The notes beneath the pieces were generated by a model. The model searched no databases and was not told the DNA's origin. It saw nothing but the letters and a program-made list of their open reading frames with translations. Of a stretch of DNA of 14,349 nt, positions 1-7,394 are shown in pieces. Location: positions 1 through 14,349 of the forward strand of contig DATDFN010000255.1 in assembly GCA_036522615.1 (NCBI GenBank), given 5' to 3'. The translations under genes and the position numbers were made by a program. The stretch comes from JAJPJQ01 sp036522615 (GTDB taxonomy: Bacteria > Desulfobacterota > Binatia > UBA9968). Within the stretch, counting starts at the first letter, position 1. Each line of letters begins with the position of its first letter.

Positions 1-687
1 GGCGCGCGCCGCGGCGACGATCGGCCCAGCCGAGCGCTCGCCTGCGGCGACGAGCGACTCCGCGCGCTTCAGCGCGTGCGAGAGCGAGAGCGCTGCGGTG
101 CGCTCGCGCGCGCTCAGATAGGCGTTGCGCGAGCTGAGCGCGAGGCCGTCGGCATCGCGCACCGTCGGATGGCCGGCGATCTCGACCTCGAAGTCGAGAT
201 CCCGCGCCATGCGCCGGATGACTTGGAGCTGCTGGTAGTCTTTCTCGCCGAAGACCGCCGCGCGCGGCCGGACCATGTTGAAGAGCTTGGCGACCACCGT
301 CGCCACGCCGCGGAAGTGGCCGGCGCGGAACTCGCCGCAGAGAAGCGGCGCGAGGCGCTCGACGTCGATGTGCGTCTCAAAGCCTGCGGGATAGACCTCG
401 GCCGCCGCGGGATGAAACAGCACGTCGACGCTTTCTTTTTCCAGCAGCGCGCGGTCGCGCGCGAAGTCGCGCGGGTAGGCGGCGAAGTCCTCGCCCGGCG
501 CGAACTGCGCCGGGTTGACGAAGAGCGAGACGACCACGCGGTCGCCGAGTTTCTGCGCCGCGCGCACGAGCGCGAGATGACCTTCGTGCAGCGCGCCCAT
601 CGTGGGCACGAGCGCGATTCGCCTGCCGGCGAGCCGCTCGGCGTCGGACCAACTCTGCATTTCTTTTACCTTCTCGATGACGCGCAT
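1..687 (-). CDS. panC: Pantoate--beta-alanine ligase (pantothenate synthetase), C-terminus cut by window edge
   Basis: This cytoplasmic enzyme joins pantoate and beta-alanine with ATP, the last step of pantothenate (vitamin B5) synthesis. The frame is open from 687 to the window edge and gives 229 of the roughly 280 residues usual for the family. The N-terminus has the family nucleotide-binding signature PTMGALHEGH (residues 28-37, the HIGH-like motif). Further on are VNPAQF (58-63), FGEKDYQQL (146-154) and the DADGLALSSRN loop (178-188), all typical of PanC. I chose the ATG at 687 because MRVIEKVKEMQSW matches the usual PanC start; a second ATG at 660 is possible. The frame also stays open upstream to a TTG at 771 that overlaps the panB stop, so a longer N-terminus cannot be excluded. 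It lies 80 bp downstream of panB on the same strand and is probably co-transcribed. The function is certain; the start is fairly sure. Confidence 0.95.
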   Translation of the reverse strand, partial: MRVIEKVKEMQSWSDAERLAGRRIALVPTMGALHEGHLALVRAAQKLGDRVVVSLFVNPAQFAPGEDFAAYPRDFARDRALLEKESVDVLFHPAAAEVYPAGFETHIDVERLAPLLCGEFRAGHFRGVATVVAKLFNMVRPRAAVFGEKDYQQLQVIRRMARDLDFEVEIAGHPTVRDADGLALSSRNAYLSARERTAALSLSHALKRAESLVAAGERSAGPIVAAARA

Positions 688-767
688 CGGTTTCGCTTCG
701 CTCGAGCAGGGCGTGAAAAATTCTTCAACGCGTTCTGCGATCAATCGCGCCACGCCTGCCGGCTCTT

Positions 768-1571
768 TCAATGAAACGAATGCTCCTCGTCGGGGAAGCT
801 CTTGTCCTTCACCTCAGCGATGTAGCGCTTGACCGCGTCGGTCATGACGCCCTTGAGATCGGCGTAGCGCTTGACGAACTTGGGCTGGTACATGTCGAAG
901 AGCCCGAGCATGTCGTGGACCACGAGCACCTGTCCGTCGCACTCGACGCCGGCGCCGATGCCGATGGTGGGAATCGTGAGGCGCCGCGTGATCTCGCGCG
1001 CGAGGTCCGCCGGCATGCCTTCGAGGATGATCGCGAACGCGCCGGCCTCTTCGACGGCGAGCGCGTCGCGCACGATGCGCTCGCCCTCCTTCTTCTCCTT
1101 CCCCTGGACTTTGTAGCCGCCGAAGCGGTGGAGCGACTGCGGCGTGAGCCCGACGTGGCCCATGACGGGAATGCCGATGTCGACGATCGCCTTGATCGTC
1201 GCCTGCATGGCGACGCCGCCCTCGAGCTTGACCGCCTCGGCGCCGGCCTCGGCCAAGAATCTTCCGGCGTTCCGCTTCGCATCCTCGATGTTCACTTGGT
1301 AGGAGAGAAACGGCATGTCTCCGACGAGCAGCGCGCGCGTGCGCCCGCGCGCGGCGATGCGCGTATGGTAGAGCATCTCCTCCAGCGTCACGGGCAGCGT
1401 GCTCGGCTGGCCCTGGACGACCGAGCCGAGCGAGTCGCCGACGAGCAGGATGTCGATGCCCGCGTCGTCGAGGATGCGCGCGAACGAATAATCGTAGGCG
1501 GTGAGCGCGGTGATCTTCTGGCCCGCGCGCTTCATCTTGACGATCTCCGGCACGGTGACTTTTTGCGCCAT
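768..1571 (-). CDS. panB: 3-methyl-2-oxobutanoate hydroxymethyltransferase (ketopantoate hydroxymethyltransferase)
   Basis: PanB transfers a hydroxymethyl group from methylene-tetrahydrofolate to 2-oxoisovalerate, giving ketopantoate, the first committed step to pantothenate. The 267-residue product has normal family length and ends in EEHSFH, the usual PanB C-terminus. Family metal and catalytic residues are present: D46 in VGDSLG, D85 in VGDMPF, E117 in KLEGG and E184 in ILEGMP. VMGHVGLTPQS (136-146) and GIGAG (204-208) are also typical. I placed the start at the ATG at 1571 (MAQKVTVPEI) rather than an upstream in-frame start at 1643, because GGGGGA lies about 5 bases before it and the upstream residues look non-coding. 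The upstream extension would also run through a terminator-like hairpin. It sits between the deoxynucleoside kinase gene and panC. Confidence 0.96.
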   Translation of the reverse strand: MAQKVTVPEIVKMKRAGQKITALTAYDYSFARILDDAGIDILLVGDSLGSVVQGQPSTLPVTLEEMLYHTRIAARGRTRALLVGDMPFLSYQVNIEDAKRNAGRFLAEAGAEAVKLEGGVAMQATIKAIVDIGIPVMGHVGLTPQSLHRFGGYKVQGKEKKEGERIVRDALAVEEAGAFAIILEGMPADLAREITRRLTIPTIGIGAGVECDGQVLVVHDMLGLFDMYQPKFVKRYADLKGVMTDAVKRYIAEVKDKSFPDEEHSFH

Positions 1572-1575
1572 CGCG

Positions 1576-1580
1576 TCCCC
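1576..1580 (-). promoter_or_regulatory. Ribosome binding site that sets the panB start
   Basis: On the minus strand a G-rich Shine-Dalgarno-like stretch (GGGGGA) stands about 5 bases before the ATG at 1571. It immediately follows the T-run of the upstream hairpin, so the terminator and the translation start are contiguous. It supports the 1571 start over the longer frame. Confidence 0.55.
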
Positions 1581-1615
1581 CAAAAATAAAAAAGCCTTCC
1601 GACCGGGCGGAAGGC
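1581..1615 (-). terminator. Intrinsic terminator or attenuator directly upstream of panB
   Basis: Read on the minus strand, an 8-bp perfect stem GCCTTCCG/CGGAAGGC (plus-strand arms 1594-1601 and 1608-1615) with a 6-base loop is followed by TTTTTTATTTTT. This is a textbook Rho-independent terminator for minus-strand transcription only; the other side has no T-run. It ends the deoxynucleoside kinase transcript, or acts as a conditional attenuator of panB, because the T-run touches the panB ribosome binding site. No room is left for a panB promoter between hairpin and gene. Confidence 0.75.
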
Positions 1616-1700
1616 CATTCAACCGGCGGTCCCGGACGCGCAAGCCGACGGCCCGCCGCCGCGATAACCACCGTATTCTCCTGGCTCCGTCTCGGTCCAG

Positions 1701-2342
1701 TTACCTGGATCCAAGCGGTATGTAGTGCTGCGTGCCGGAACCCATGTTGTTGATTTCGCGTACCAAGTCAGCCAGATCGCGGCTGCTCGCGACGAAATCG
1801 ATCTCGGATGTGTTCACCACCAGAAGCGGGCTCTCGTCGTAGTGGAAGAAGAACTGGCTGTATGCCTGAGCCACTTCGGTGAGGTATTCCAGCGTCACGC
1901 TGCGTTCGTAAGATTTATCTCTTTTTTTGAGCCGTTTGTAAAGGACGTCGGGCCGCGCCTGCAGGAAGACGACGAGGTCGGGCTTCGGCAGGCGGGTATC
2001 CAATAGTTGGTAGATCTGCTGGTAGAGCGCGAGCTCGTCGGCGTTGAGCGTGAGCGACGCGAAGATTTTGTCCTTGGCGAAAAGATAATCCGAGACCGTC
2101 GCCTGCGAGAAAAGGTCCTGCTGGACGAGATCGCGCTGCTGGCGGTAGCGATTGAGGAGAAAGAAAAGCTGGTTCTGAAACGCGTAGGTGTCGCGGTCCT
2201 GGTAAAACTTCGCGAGGAAGGGGTTGTCCTCGACGCTCTCGAAGAGCGTCCGCGCCTGGAATTCGGCGGCGAGCAGCTTCGCGAGGCTCGACTTTCCCAC
2301 CCCGATCGGCCCCTCGACGACAATGTATTTCTTAGCCGCCAT
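1701..2342 (-). CDS. Deoxynucleoside kinase (deoxyadenosine/deoxyguanosine kinase family)
   Basis: This enzyme family phosphorylates deoxynucleosides with ATP for nucleotide salvage in the cytoplasm. The 213-residue protein opens with a strong P-loop, EGPIGVGKSS (residues 10-19). It then has the family segments FESVEDNPFLAKFY, FQNQLFFLLNRY and SDYLFAKDKIFA, and an arginine/lysine-rich lid region RLKKRDKSYERS. Length and architecture fit bacterial dGK/dAK proteins; the preferred base cannot be read from sequence. The ATG at 2342 is followed by MAAKKYIVVEG, the normal start of the family; no clear Shine-Dalgarno precedes it. In many deltaproteobacteria this kinase neighbours folK and the pan genes. 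Here it is the first gene of the cluster, followed by a terminator-like hairpin and panB, and the gene upstream diverges. Confidence 0.9.
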   Translation of the reverse strand: MAAKKYIVVEGPIGVGKSSLAKLLAAEFQARTLFESVEDNPFLAKFYQDRDTYAFQNQLFFLLNRYRQQRDLVQQDLFSQATVSDYLFAKDKIFASLTLNADELALYQQIYQLLDTRLPKPDLVVFLQARPDVLYKRLKKRDKSYERSVTLEYLTEVAQAYSQFFFHYDESPLLVVNTSEIDFVASSRDLADLVREINNMGSGTQHYIPLGSR

Positions 2343-2358
2343 CCCAGGGTGAAAAATC

Positions 2359-2387
2359 TATCTAAAGATATGGCGAATGTCCATCAA
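2359..2387 (-). promoter_or_regulatory. Candidate promoter for the deoxynucleoside kinase gene
   Basis: On the minus strand TTGATG (2387-2382) and TAGATA (2364-2359) are 17 bases apart. The -35 matches 4 of 6 consensus positions and the -10 only 3 of 6. Predicted transcription would start about 10 bases before the ATG, leaving a very short leader without a ribosome binding site. The region is AT-rich compared with its surroundings, which supports a promoter somewhere here, but the exact boxes are weakly supported. Confidence 0.3.
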
Positions 2388-2434
2388 ATGTTTGCTAGAC
2401 AACGCTGCGCGCTTGCGCTAGTGAATGGCGCATA

Positions 2435-3937
2435 ATGAACCGCCTCTTCGCCACCAAGCCTCTTTCGCTGCTGCTGGAGGAGATGGCGGGAGAGAACCGC
2501 CTGCGCCGGGTGCTCGGCCCGGTCGAGCTAACGAGTCTCGGCGTCGGCTGCATCATCGGCACCGGCATTTTCGTCCTCACCGGAATCGCCGCGCACGACA
2601 AGGCGGGCCCGGCGCTCACGCTCTCGTTCGTGATCGCCGGCGCGGCGTGCGTTCTGGCGGCGCTCTGCTACGCGGAGTTCGCCTCCATGGTGCCCGTTGC
2701 CGGCTCGGCATACACCTACGCTTACGCGACGCTGGGCGAGTTGTTCGCCTGGATCATCGGCTGGGATCTGGTTTTGGAATACACGATCGCCGCCGCGACC
2801 GTAGCGCACGGCTGGTCGCATTATTTTCAGGACTTCATCGGCATCTTCGGTTTCCACTTGCCGCACGCGCTGACGAACTCGCCGTTCGACTTCCAGCCGA
2901 GCACCGGCACGCTCGTCGCGACCGGCACGGCGTTGGACTTCCCGTCGCTCGTCATCGCCGCGTTCGTCACGGTGATCCTGATCGCCGGCATCCGCGAGAG
3001 CGCGACGCTCAACTCGCTGATCGTCGCGGTCAAAGTCGCCATTGTCCTGTTCGTCATCGCCGTCGGCGCGCTCTACGTCGACCCGAAGAACTGGACGCCG
3101 TTCGCGCCCTACGGCTACACCGGCGTCTCGTTCTTCGGCCACACGCTCCTGGGGCAGAGCGGGGCCGGCGGCGAGCCGCTCGGCGTGCTCGCCGGCGCGG
3201 CGATGATCTTTTTCGCCTACATCGGCTTCGATTCGGTCTCGACGCACGCCGAGGAGGCGCGCCACCCGCAGCGCGACGTGCCGATCGGCATCATCGCATC
3301 GCTCCTTATCTGCACCGTGCTCTACGTCGGCGTTTCCGCCGTGCTGACCGGCATGGTGCCGTACGATAAAATCCACATCGACGCGCCGGTCTCCGACGCG
3401 TTCCGCCAGGCGGGGCTGCCATGGGCCCAGTTCTTGATCTCGCTCGGCGCGCTCGCCGGCATCACGTCGGTATTATTAGTGCTCATGCTGAGTCAGCCGC
3501 GCATCTTCCTCGCGATGGCGCGCGACGGGCTCGTGCCGCCGGAGATGTTCGGCGCGGTGCACCCGCGCTTCCGTACGCCCTACAAGTCGACGATTTTAAC
3601 CGGCATCGTCGTCGGGCTTTGCGCCGCGTTCATCCCGCTGCGCATCCTCGCGGAACTCGTCAATATCGGCACGCTGCTCGCATTCGTAATCGTCTGCGCC
3701 GCCGTTCTCATCATGCGCAAAAAGCAGCCCGACGCGCCGCGGCCGTTCCGCTGCCCGTTCGTCCCGCTGGTGCCGCTCCTCGGCATCGCGCTCTGCCTCG
3801 TTCTCATGTTCTCGCTGCCCGCGGAGAACTGGCTCCGTCTGTTCGTCTGGCTCGTCCTCGGTCTGATCATTTACATTCTTTACGGGCGGCATCACAGCGT
3901 GCTCGCGCGCGCGCGCGGAGAGGCGCCCAACGGCTAA
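2435..3937 (+). CDS. APC-superfamily amino acid permease (cationic amino acid transporter-like)
   Basis: This is an inner-membrane secondary transporter of the amino acid-polyamine-organocation superfamily. The 500-residue product is strongly hydrophobic, with about twelve membrane segments. The first helix carries the substrate-backbone-binding signature GCIIGTGIFVLTG (38-50). YAEFASMVPVAGSAYTYAYA (79-98) and the loop HAEEARHPQRDVPIGI are typical of the YfnA/CAT-like branch, which often carries cationic or broad-range amino acids; the substrate cannot be fixed from sequence. The C-terminus is short and polar. I took the ATG at 2435 because MNRLFATKPLSLLLEEM resembles family N-termini; no clear Shine-Dalgarno is visible. 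The gene diverges from the deoxynucleoside kinase gene across about 90 bp, and nagZ starts 2 bp after its stop, so the two are very likely one transcript. Confidence 0.93.
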   Translation: MNRLFATKPLSLLLEEMAGENRLRRVLGPVELTSLGVGCIIGTGIFVLTGIAAHDKAGPALTLSFVIAGAACVLAALCYAEFASMVPVAGSAYTYAYATLGELFAWIIGWDLVLEYTIAAATVAHGWSHYFQDFIGIFGFHLPHALTNSPFDFQPSTGTLVATGTALDFPSLVIAAFVTVILIAGIRESATLNSLIVAVKVAIVLFVIAVGALYVDPKNWTPFAPYGYTGVSFFGHTLLGQSGAGGEPLGVLAGAAMIFFAYIGFDSVSTHAEEARHPQRDVPIGIIASLLICTVLYVGVSAVLTGMVPYDKIHIDAPVSDAFRQAGLPWAQFLISLGALAGITSVLLVLMLSQPRIFLAMARDGLVPPEMFGAVHPRFRTPYKSTILTGIVVGLCAAFIPLRILAELVNIGTLLAFVIVCAAVLIMRKKQPDAPRPFRCPFVPLVPLLGIALCLVLMFSLPAENWLRLFVWLVLGLIIYILYGRHHSVLARARGEAPNG

Positions 3938-3939
3938 TT

Positions 3940-5016
3940 ATGCCGACGACTCGCGAAGATATCGGCCAGATGGTCATGATCGGCATCGCCGGCGAGGAGC
4001 TCACGGCGGAGGAAAAGAGCCTGCTGAGAGACTATCCATTCGGCGGCTTCATCCTCTTCGCGCACAACGTCAAAGAGCCGCAGCAAATCCTCGCGCTTTG
4101 CCGCTCGCTCTGGGAGATGAAGCGCGAGCTGCCGCCGTTCATCGCGATCGACGAGGAAGGCGGCCGCGTGCACCGGCTGCCGGAGCCGTTCACGCACTTT
4201 CCGCCCGCGGCGGCGCTCGGGCGCGCCGGCAACGCCGATCTCGCCTATCGTATGGGTCTCGCGATGGCGAGCGAGCTCAAGGCGGTCGGCATCAACCTCG
4301 ATTTCGCCCCGGTATTCGACGTCGCGTCGAACCCGAACAATCCCGTCATCGGCGACCGCTCCCTCAGCGGCGACCCCGATGAGGTTATCCGGCTCGGCTG
4401 GGAGGTTGCGCGCGGACTCCGCGAAGGCGGCATTATTCCGTGCGTCAAGCATTTTCCCGGCCACGGCGACACCGACGTCGACTCGCACCACGAGCTGCCG
4501 GTGGTCAACAAGGACCTCGACGATCTCGAAGCGACCGAGCTCCCGCCTTTCATCTACGCCTGCGGCAAACGCGTCGAGGCGGTGATGACGGCGCACGTTC
4601 TATATCCGGCGCTCGACCGCAAGTATCCGGCGACGCTGTCGCCGCGCATCGTCGGCGAGCTGCTGCGCGGCGGGCTGCGCTACGACGGCGTTGTCTTCAG
4701 CGACGACCTCGAGATGAAGGCGGTCGCGTCGCGGTATTCCGCCGAGGAATCCGCGCAGCTGGCGGTCGCCGCCGGCGTCGACACGCTGCTTTTCTGTCAC
4801 GACACGTCCAGGGCGGCGGCCGCGCTCGATATCCTCTGCCGCGAGAGCGAGCGCGGGTCGGACTTGCGCTCGCGTATCGAGGAAAGCTGTCGCCGGATTC
4901 GCAAGCTCAAGAAGCGGACGCTCGCGCGCTTTTACGGCGCGCGCGAAGAGGAATTGAAAGAGATTCTCAGCGGAGCGAATCGACGGATCGTTGCCGAGAT
5001 TCAGGGCAGCCGGTAG
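3940..5016 (+). CDS. nagZ: Beta-N-acetylhexosaminidase (glycoside hydrolase family 3)
   Basis: NagZ removes N-acetylglucosamine from muropeptides taken up during peptidoglycan recycling, in the cytoplasm of Gram-negative bacteria. The 358-residue single-domain protein has no signal peptide. It carries the bacterial GH3 signature KHFPGHGDTDVDSH (170-183), whose D181 and H183 form the acid/base dyad of NagZ enzymes. The nucleophile is D255 in FSDDLEM, and the substrate-binding segments IDEEGGRVHRL (70-80) and DFAPVFDV (121-128) are present. I placed the start at the ATG at 3940, just after the permease stop, because MPTTREDIGQMVMIGIAG is the normal GH3 beginning; the frame stays open upstream inside the permease gene. 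Translation is probably coupled to the permease. Its 3' end overlaps the convergent gshA by 16 bp. A basic tail of about 35 residues follows the catalytic domain. Confidence 0.94.
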   Translation: MPTTREDIGQMVMIGIAGEELTAEEKSLLRDYPFGGFILFAHNVKEPQQILALCRSLWEMKRELPPFIAIDEEGGRVHRLPEPFTHFPPAAALGRAGNADLAYRMGLAMASELKAVGINLDFAPVFDVASNPNNPVIGDRSLSGDPDEVIRLGWEVARGLREGGIIPCVKHFPGHGDTDVDSHHELPVVNKDLDDLEATELPPFIYACGKRVEAVMTAHVLYPALDRKYPATLSPRIVGELLRGGLRYDGVVFSDDLEMKAVASRYSAEESAQLAVAAGVDTLLFCHDTSRAAAALDILCRESERGSDLRSRIEESCRRIRKLKKRTLARFYGAREEELKEILSGANRRIVAEIQGSR

Positions 5017-6344
5017 GCGCTGTAGTCGATGAGCTTCTTGATGTCGTGATGGAGCTCGCCTTCCCATTTTTCCAGAACGAGATCGGCGGGACATTTTCCC
5101 TGGTCGACCAGATCGCGCAGCGGCTTTAGGTAAATCGTCTCGTCGTCGCCGACGTCGTTTAGTGCGGCTTGCCGCTTGAGCCCCTCCCAAGCGATCTCGA
5201 TCAACTCGCGCGCGAGGTCGGCGGCCGAGAAGCGCCGCGCGCGCGCCGCGAGCGCGTAGCGATGCGAATCGTGGTAGAACGCCATGCGCTCGTCCCACGA
5301 CCAGCCTTTGACGAGATCCCAGGCCCCGTCGAGACAATCGGCATCGTAGAGAAATCCTTTGATCAAAGCCGGCAGCGCCGGCATGAGCTCGGGCGGCTGG
5401 CTGTCCGCCGAGCGCGCTTCCATGTACCGCTTGATCCGCACTTCGGGAAAAAGAGTGGTGAGGTGAAGGTCCCAATCCTCGATCGTCGCCTCGTAGCCTT
5501 TGTGGCCGCTATTCCAGTAATCGCGGAAGGTGATGCCGGTGAAATCGATGTAATCGTCGCCGCGCTTGATGAAATACATCGGCACGTCGAGCGCGTACTC
5601 GACGTAATGCGCGAAGGATACGGCGGGATTGAAAGCGAAGCGCAGCAGCCCGGTGCGGCTCTTGTCGGTGTCGGTCCAGATGTGACCGCGAAAACTTTTG
5701 TAGCCCGTGATCTGGCCGTCAACGATCGGGGAGTTGGCGAAGATCGCGGTCAGAAGCGGCGCGATGCCCATCGCGGTACGGAACTTCGCCATCGCATCTT
5801 TCTCGCTGCTGAAGTCGATGTTCGCCTGGACCGTCGCGGTCTGTTTCATCATGCGTTGGCCGAGCGCGCCGACCTTCGGCATGTACGGACCCATGACGCG
5901 GTAGCGTTTCTTCGGCACCCACTCGATCTCGTCGAGCCGGCTCACCGGCTGGATGCCGAGGCCCAAGAAGACCACGCCCATGCGCGTCGAAATGTCGAGC
6001 AACTCACGGATATGCTGGGTGAACTCCGCATACGCGCAGTGAATGTCGCGGCACGGCTCCCCGGAGAGCTCGATCTGACCGCCGGGCTCGAGGTTAATTT
6101 GCGCGGGGCCGCGAAAGAGCGCGATGATGTGACCGTCCTCCTCGACCGGCTCCCAGTTGTATTCCTCCACGAGTCTCCGGAGGATCGCTTCGACGCCTGT
6201 CGGGCCCGAATAAGGAATCGCCTTGCCGGTCTCGCGCCGGATGCCGACTTTTTCGTACTCCGTGCCGACGCGCCACGCCGAGCGCGGCTTCGCGGCGTTA
6301 TGGAAATACGCTTCGAGCTCGTCTGTGTTACGCGTGCGGGACAT
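5001..6344 (-). CDS. gshA: Glutamate--cysteine ligase, plant/alphaproteobacterial type
   Basis: This enzyme ligates glutamate and cysteine with ATP to gamma-glutamylcysteine, the rate-limiting step of glutathione synthesis. The 447-residue length fits the GCS2-like family found in plants and alphaproteobacteria rather than the E. coli-type enzyme. Diagnostic segments include GTEYEKVG (27-34), EEDGHIIALFRG (68-79), EPGGQIELSGEP (86-97) and VQANIDFSSEKD. The start ATG at 6344 overlaps the end of mtnA by 17 bp on the same strand, so the pair is probably translated in a coupled way; no strong Shine-Dalgarno is seen. No glutathione synthetase gene (gshB) is present in the window. If it lies nowhere else, the product could be gamma-glutamylcysteine itself or feed another thiol pathway. 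The 3' end overlaps the convergent nagZ. Confidence 0.93.
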   Translation of the reverse strand: MSRTRNTDELEAYFHNAAKPRSAWRVGTEYEKVGIRRETGKAIPYSGPTGVEAILRRLVEEYNWEPVEEDGHIIALFRGPAQINLEPGGQIELSGEPCRDIHCAYAEFTQHIRELLDISTRMGVVFLGLGIQPVSRLDEIEWVPKKRYRVMGPYMPKVGALGQRMMKQTATVQANIDFSSEKDAMAKFRTAMGIAPLLTAIFANSPIVDGQITGYKSFRGHIWTDTDKSRTGLLRFAFNPAVSFAHYVEYALDVPMYFIKRGDDYIDFTGITFRDYWNSGHKGYEATIEDWDLHLTTLFPEVRIKRYMEARSADSQPPELMPALPALIKGFLYDADCLDGAWDLVKGWSWDERMAFYHDSHRYALAARARRFSAADLARELIEIAWEGLKRQAALNDVGDDETIYLKPLRDLVDQGKCPADLVLEKWEGELHHDIKKLIDYSAYRLP

Positions 6345-7365
6345 AAGCTCGGATGTTCTGAGCGAAAGGCGGCGTAATCACGCCCTTCTCCGTGATGATC
6401 GCCGAAACCAAATCGTGTTCGGTCACGTCGAACGCGGGATTCAATATACGAACGCCGCGCGGCGTGATGGCGCGCCCGAAGATATGCGAGACCTCGCGCG
6501 GATCGCGCTGCTCGATCGGAATCTCGGCGCCGGAGGCGCACTTGGGATCGATCGTCGAGGTGGGCGCCGCAACATAAAAGGGAATATTGTGCCGCTTCGC
6601 CAGCACGGCGACGAGGTAAGTGCCGATCTTGTTCGCGACGTCGCCGTTCGCCGCGATGCGGTCGGCGCCGACGACGACCGCGTCGACTTTGCCCTTCTGC
6701 ATGAGATAGCCGGCCATGCCGTCGGTGACGATGGTAACGGGGATCTTGTCTTTCTTGAGCTCCCAGGCCGTTAGCCGCGCGCCCTGCAGAAACGGCCGCG
6801 TCTCATTGGCGAGCACTTCCACGTTCTTGCCGTTTTCTTTCATCGCGCGGACCACGCCGAGCGCCGTGCCGTATCCGGCCGTCGCGAGCGCCCCGGCGTT
6901 GCAGTGCGTCATGATACGCGACGAGGCGCCGAGCAGCTTGGCGCCGTGCTTGCCGAGCTGCCGGTTCGCGGCGATATCCTCCTGGAAGATTTTCAACGCT
7001 TCGTTCCTGAGCATCTGTTTCACCGTCTCGATGCCCTGGCTCCGCTTCTCGGCGTAGACGCGCCTCATGCGTTCGAGCGCCCAGAAGAGATTGACCGCTG
7101 TCGGCCGCGTCTTCGCCATCGTGCGAAATATTCGCTCGATCTCGCGGTCGAAATTCTTCCCCTTGACCCCGACCGCCCCGAGCGCCACGCCCATCGCGGC
7201 GGCGACGCCGATCGCCGGCGCGCCGCGCACGACCATGTCGCGGATCGCCTGCGCGACGCCCTCGTAGTCGCGATAGACGCGGTAAATCTCCTTCGTCGGC
7301 AGGAGCCGCTGATCGAGCATGACCACGCGATTATGATTGTCCCACCGGATCGTTCTGACGGCCAT
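6328..7365 (-). CDS. mtnA: S-methyl-5-thioribose-1-phosphate isomerase
   Basis: MtnA converts methylthioribose-1-phosphate to methylthioribulose-1-phosphate in the methionine salvage pathway, in the cytoplasm. The protein has the family hallmarks RGAPAIG, the catalytic cysteine in THCNAGALATAGYGTALGV (C155 from this start) and the catalytic aspartate in VVGADRIAANGD (D235). The 345-residue length is normal. An in-frame GTG lies two codons upstream at 7371; I prefer the ATG at 7365, which gives MAVRTIRWDN as in relatives. A good sigma-70-like promoter lies about 30-58 bases upstream. gshA follows with a 17-bp overlap, linking two sulfur-metabolism steps in one unit. The rest of methionine salvage (mtnP, mtnB and others) is not in the window. 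Related aldose-phosphate isomerases share this fold, but the motifs here are those of MtnA. Confidence 0.93.
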   Translation of the reverse strand: MAVRTIRWDNHNRVVMLDQRLLPTKEIYRVYRDYEGVAQAIRDMVVRGAPAIGVAAAMGVALGAVGVKGKNFDREIERIFRTMAKTRPTAVNLFWALERMRRVYAEKRSQGIETVKQMLRNEALKIFQEDIAANRQLGKHGAKLLGASSRIMTHCNAGALATAGYGTALGVVRAMKENGKNVEVLANETRPFLQGARLTAWELKKDKIPVTIVTDGMAGYLMQKGKVDAVVVGADRIAANGDVANKIGTYLVAVLAKRHNIPFYVAAPTSTIDPKCASGAEIPIEQRDPREVSHIFGRAITPRGVRILNPAFDVTEHDLVSAIITEKGVITPPFAQNIRAYVPHA

Positions 7366-7394
7366 GGCCACGCTTTCTATTTACAGGGAGGCTG

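Noticed and set aside
76..774. Long plus-strand open frame opposite panC, giving 232 residues
   Set aside because: It lies antisense to clearly conserved PanC, has an arginine-, aspartate- and glutamate-rich composition typical of the antisense frame of GC-rich genes, and shows no family motifs.
2360..2370. Short dyad TATCT-AA-AGATA before the deoxynucleoside kinase gene
   Set aside because: Only 5-bp arms in an AT-rich promoter region; it probably reflects promoter composition rather than an operator.
3421..3939. N-terminal extension of the nagZ frame inside the permease gene
   Set aside because: The extra 173 residues are arginine/alanine-rich out-of-frame translation of the permease; GH3 similarity begins at the ATG at 3940.
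5169..6377. 402-residue plus-strand open frame opposite gshA
   Set aside because: It is a long frame, but it mirrors the well-conserved GshA, and its composition (repeated R, D, E, H, V, A) is that of an antisense shadow.
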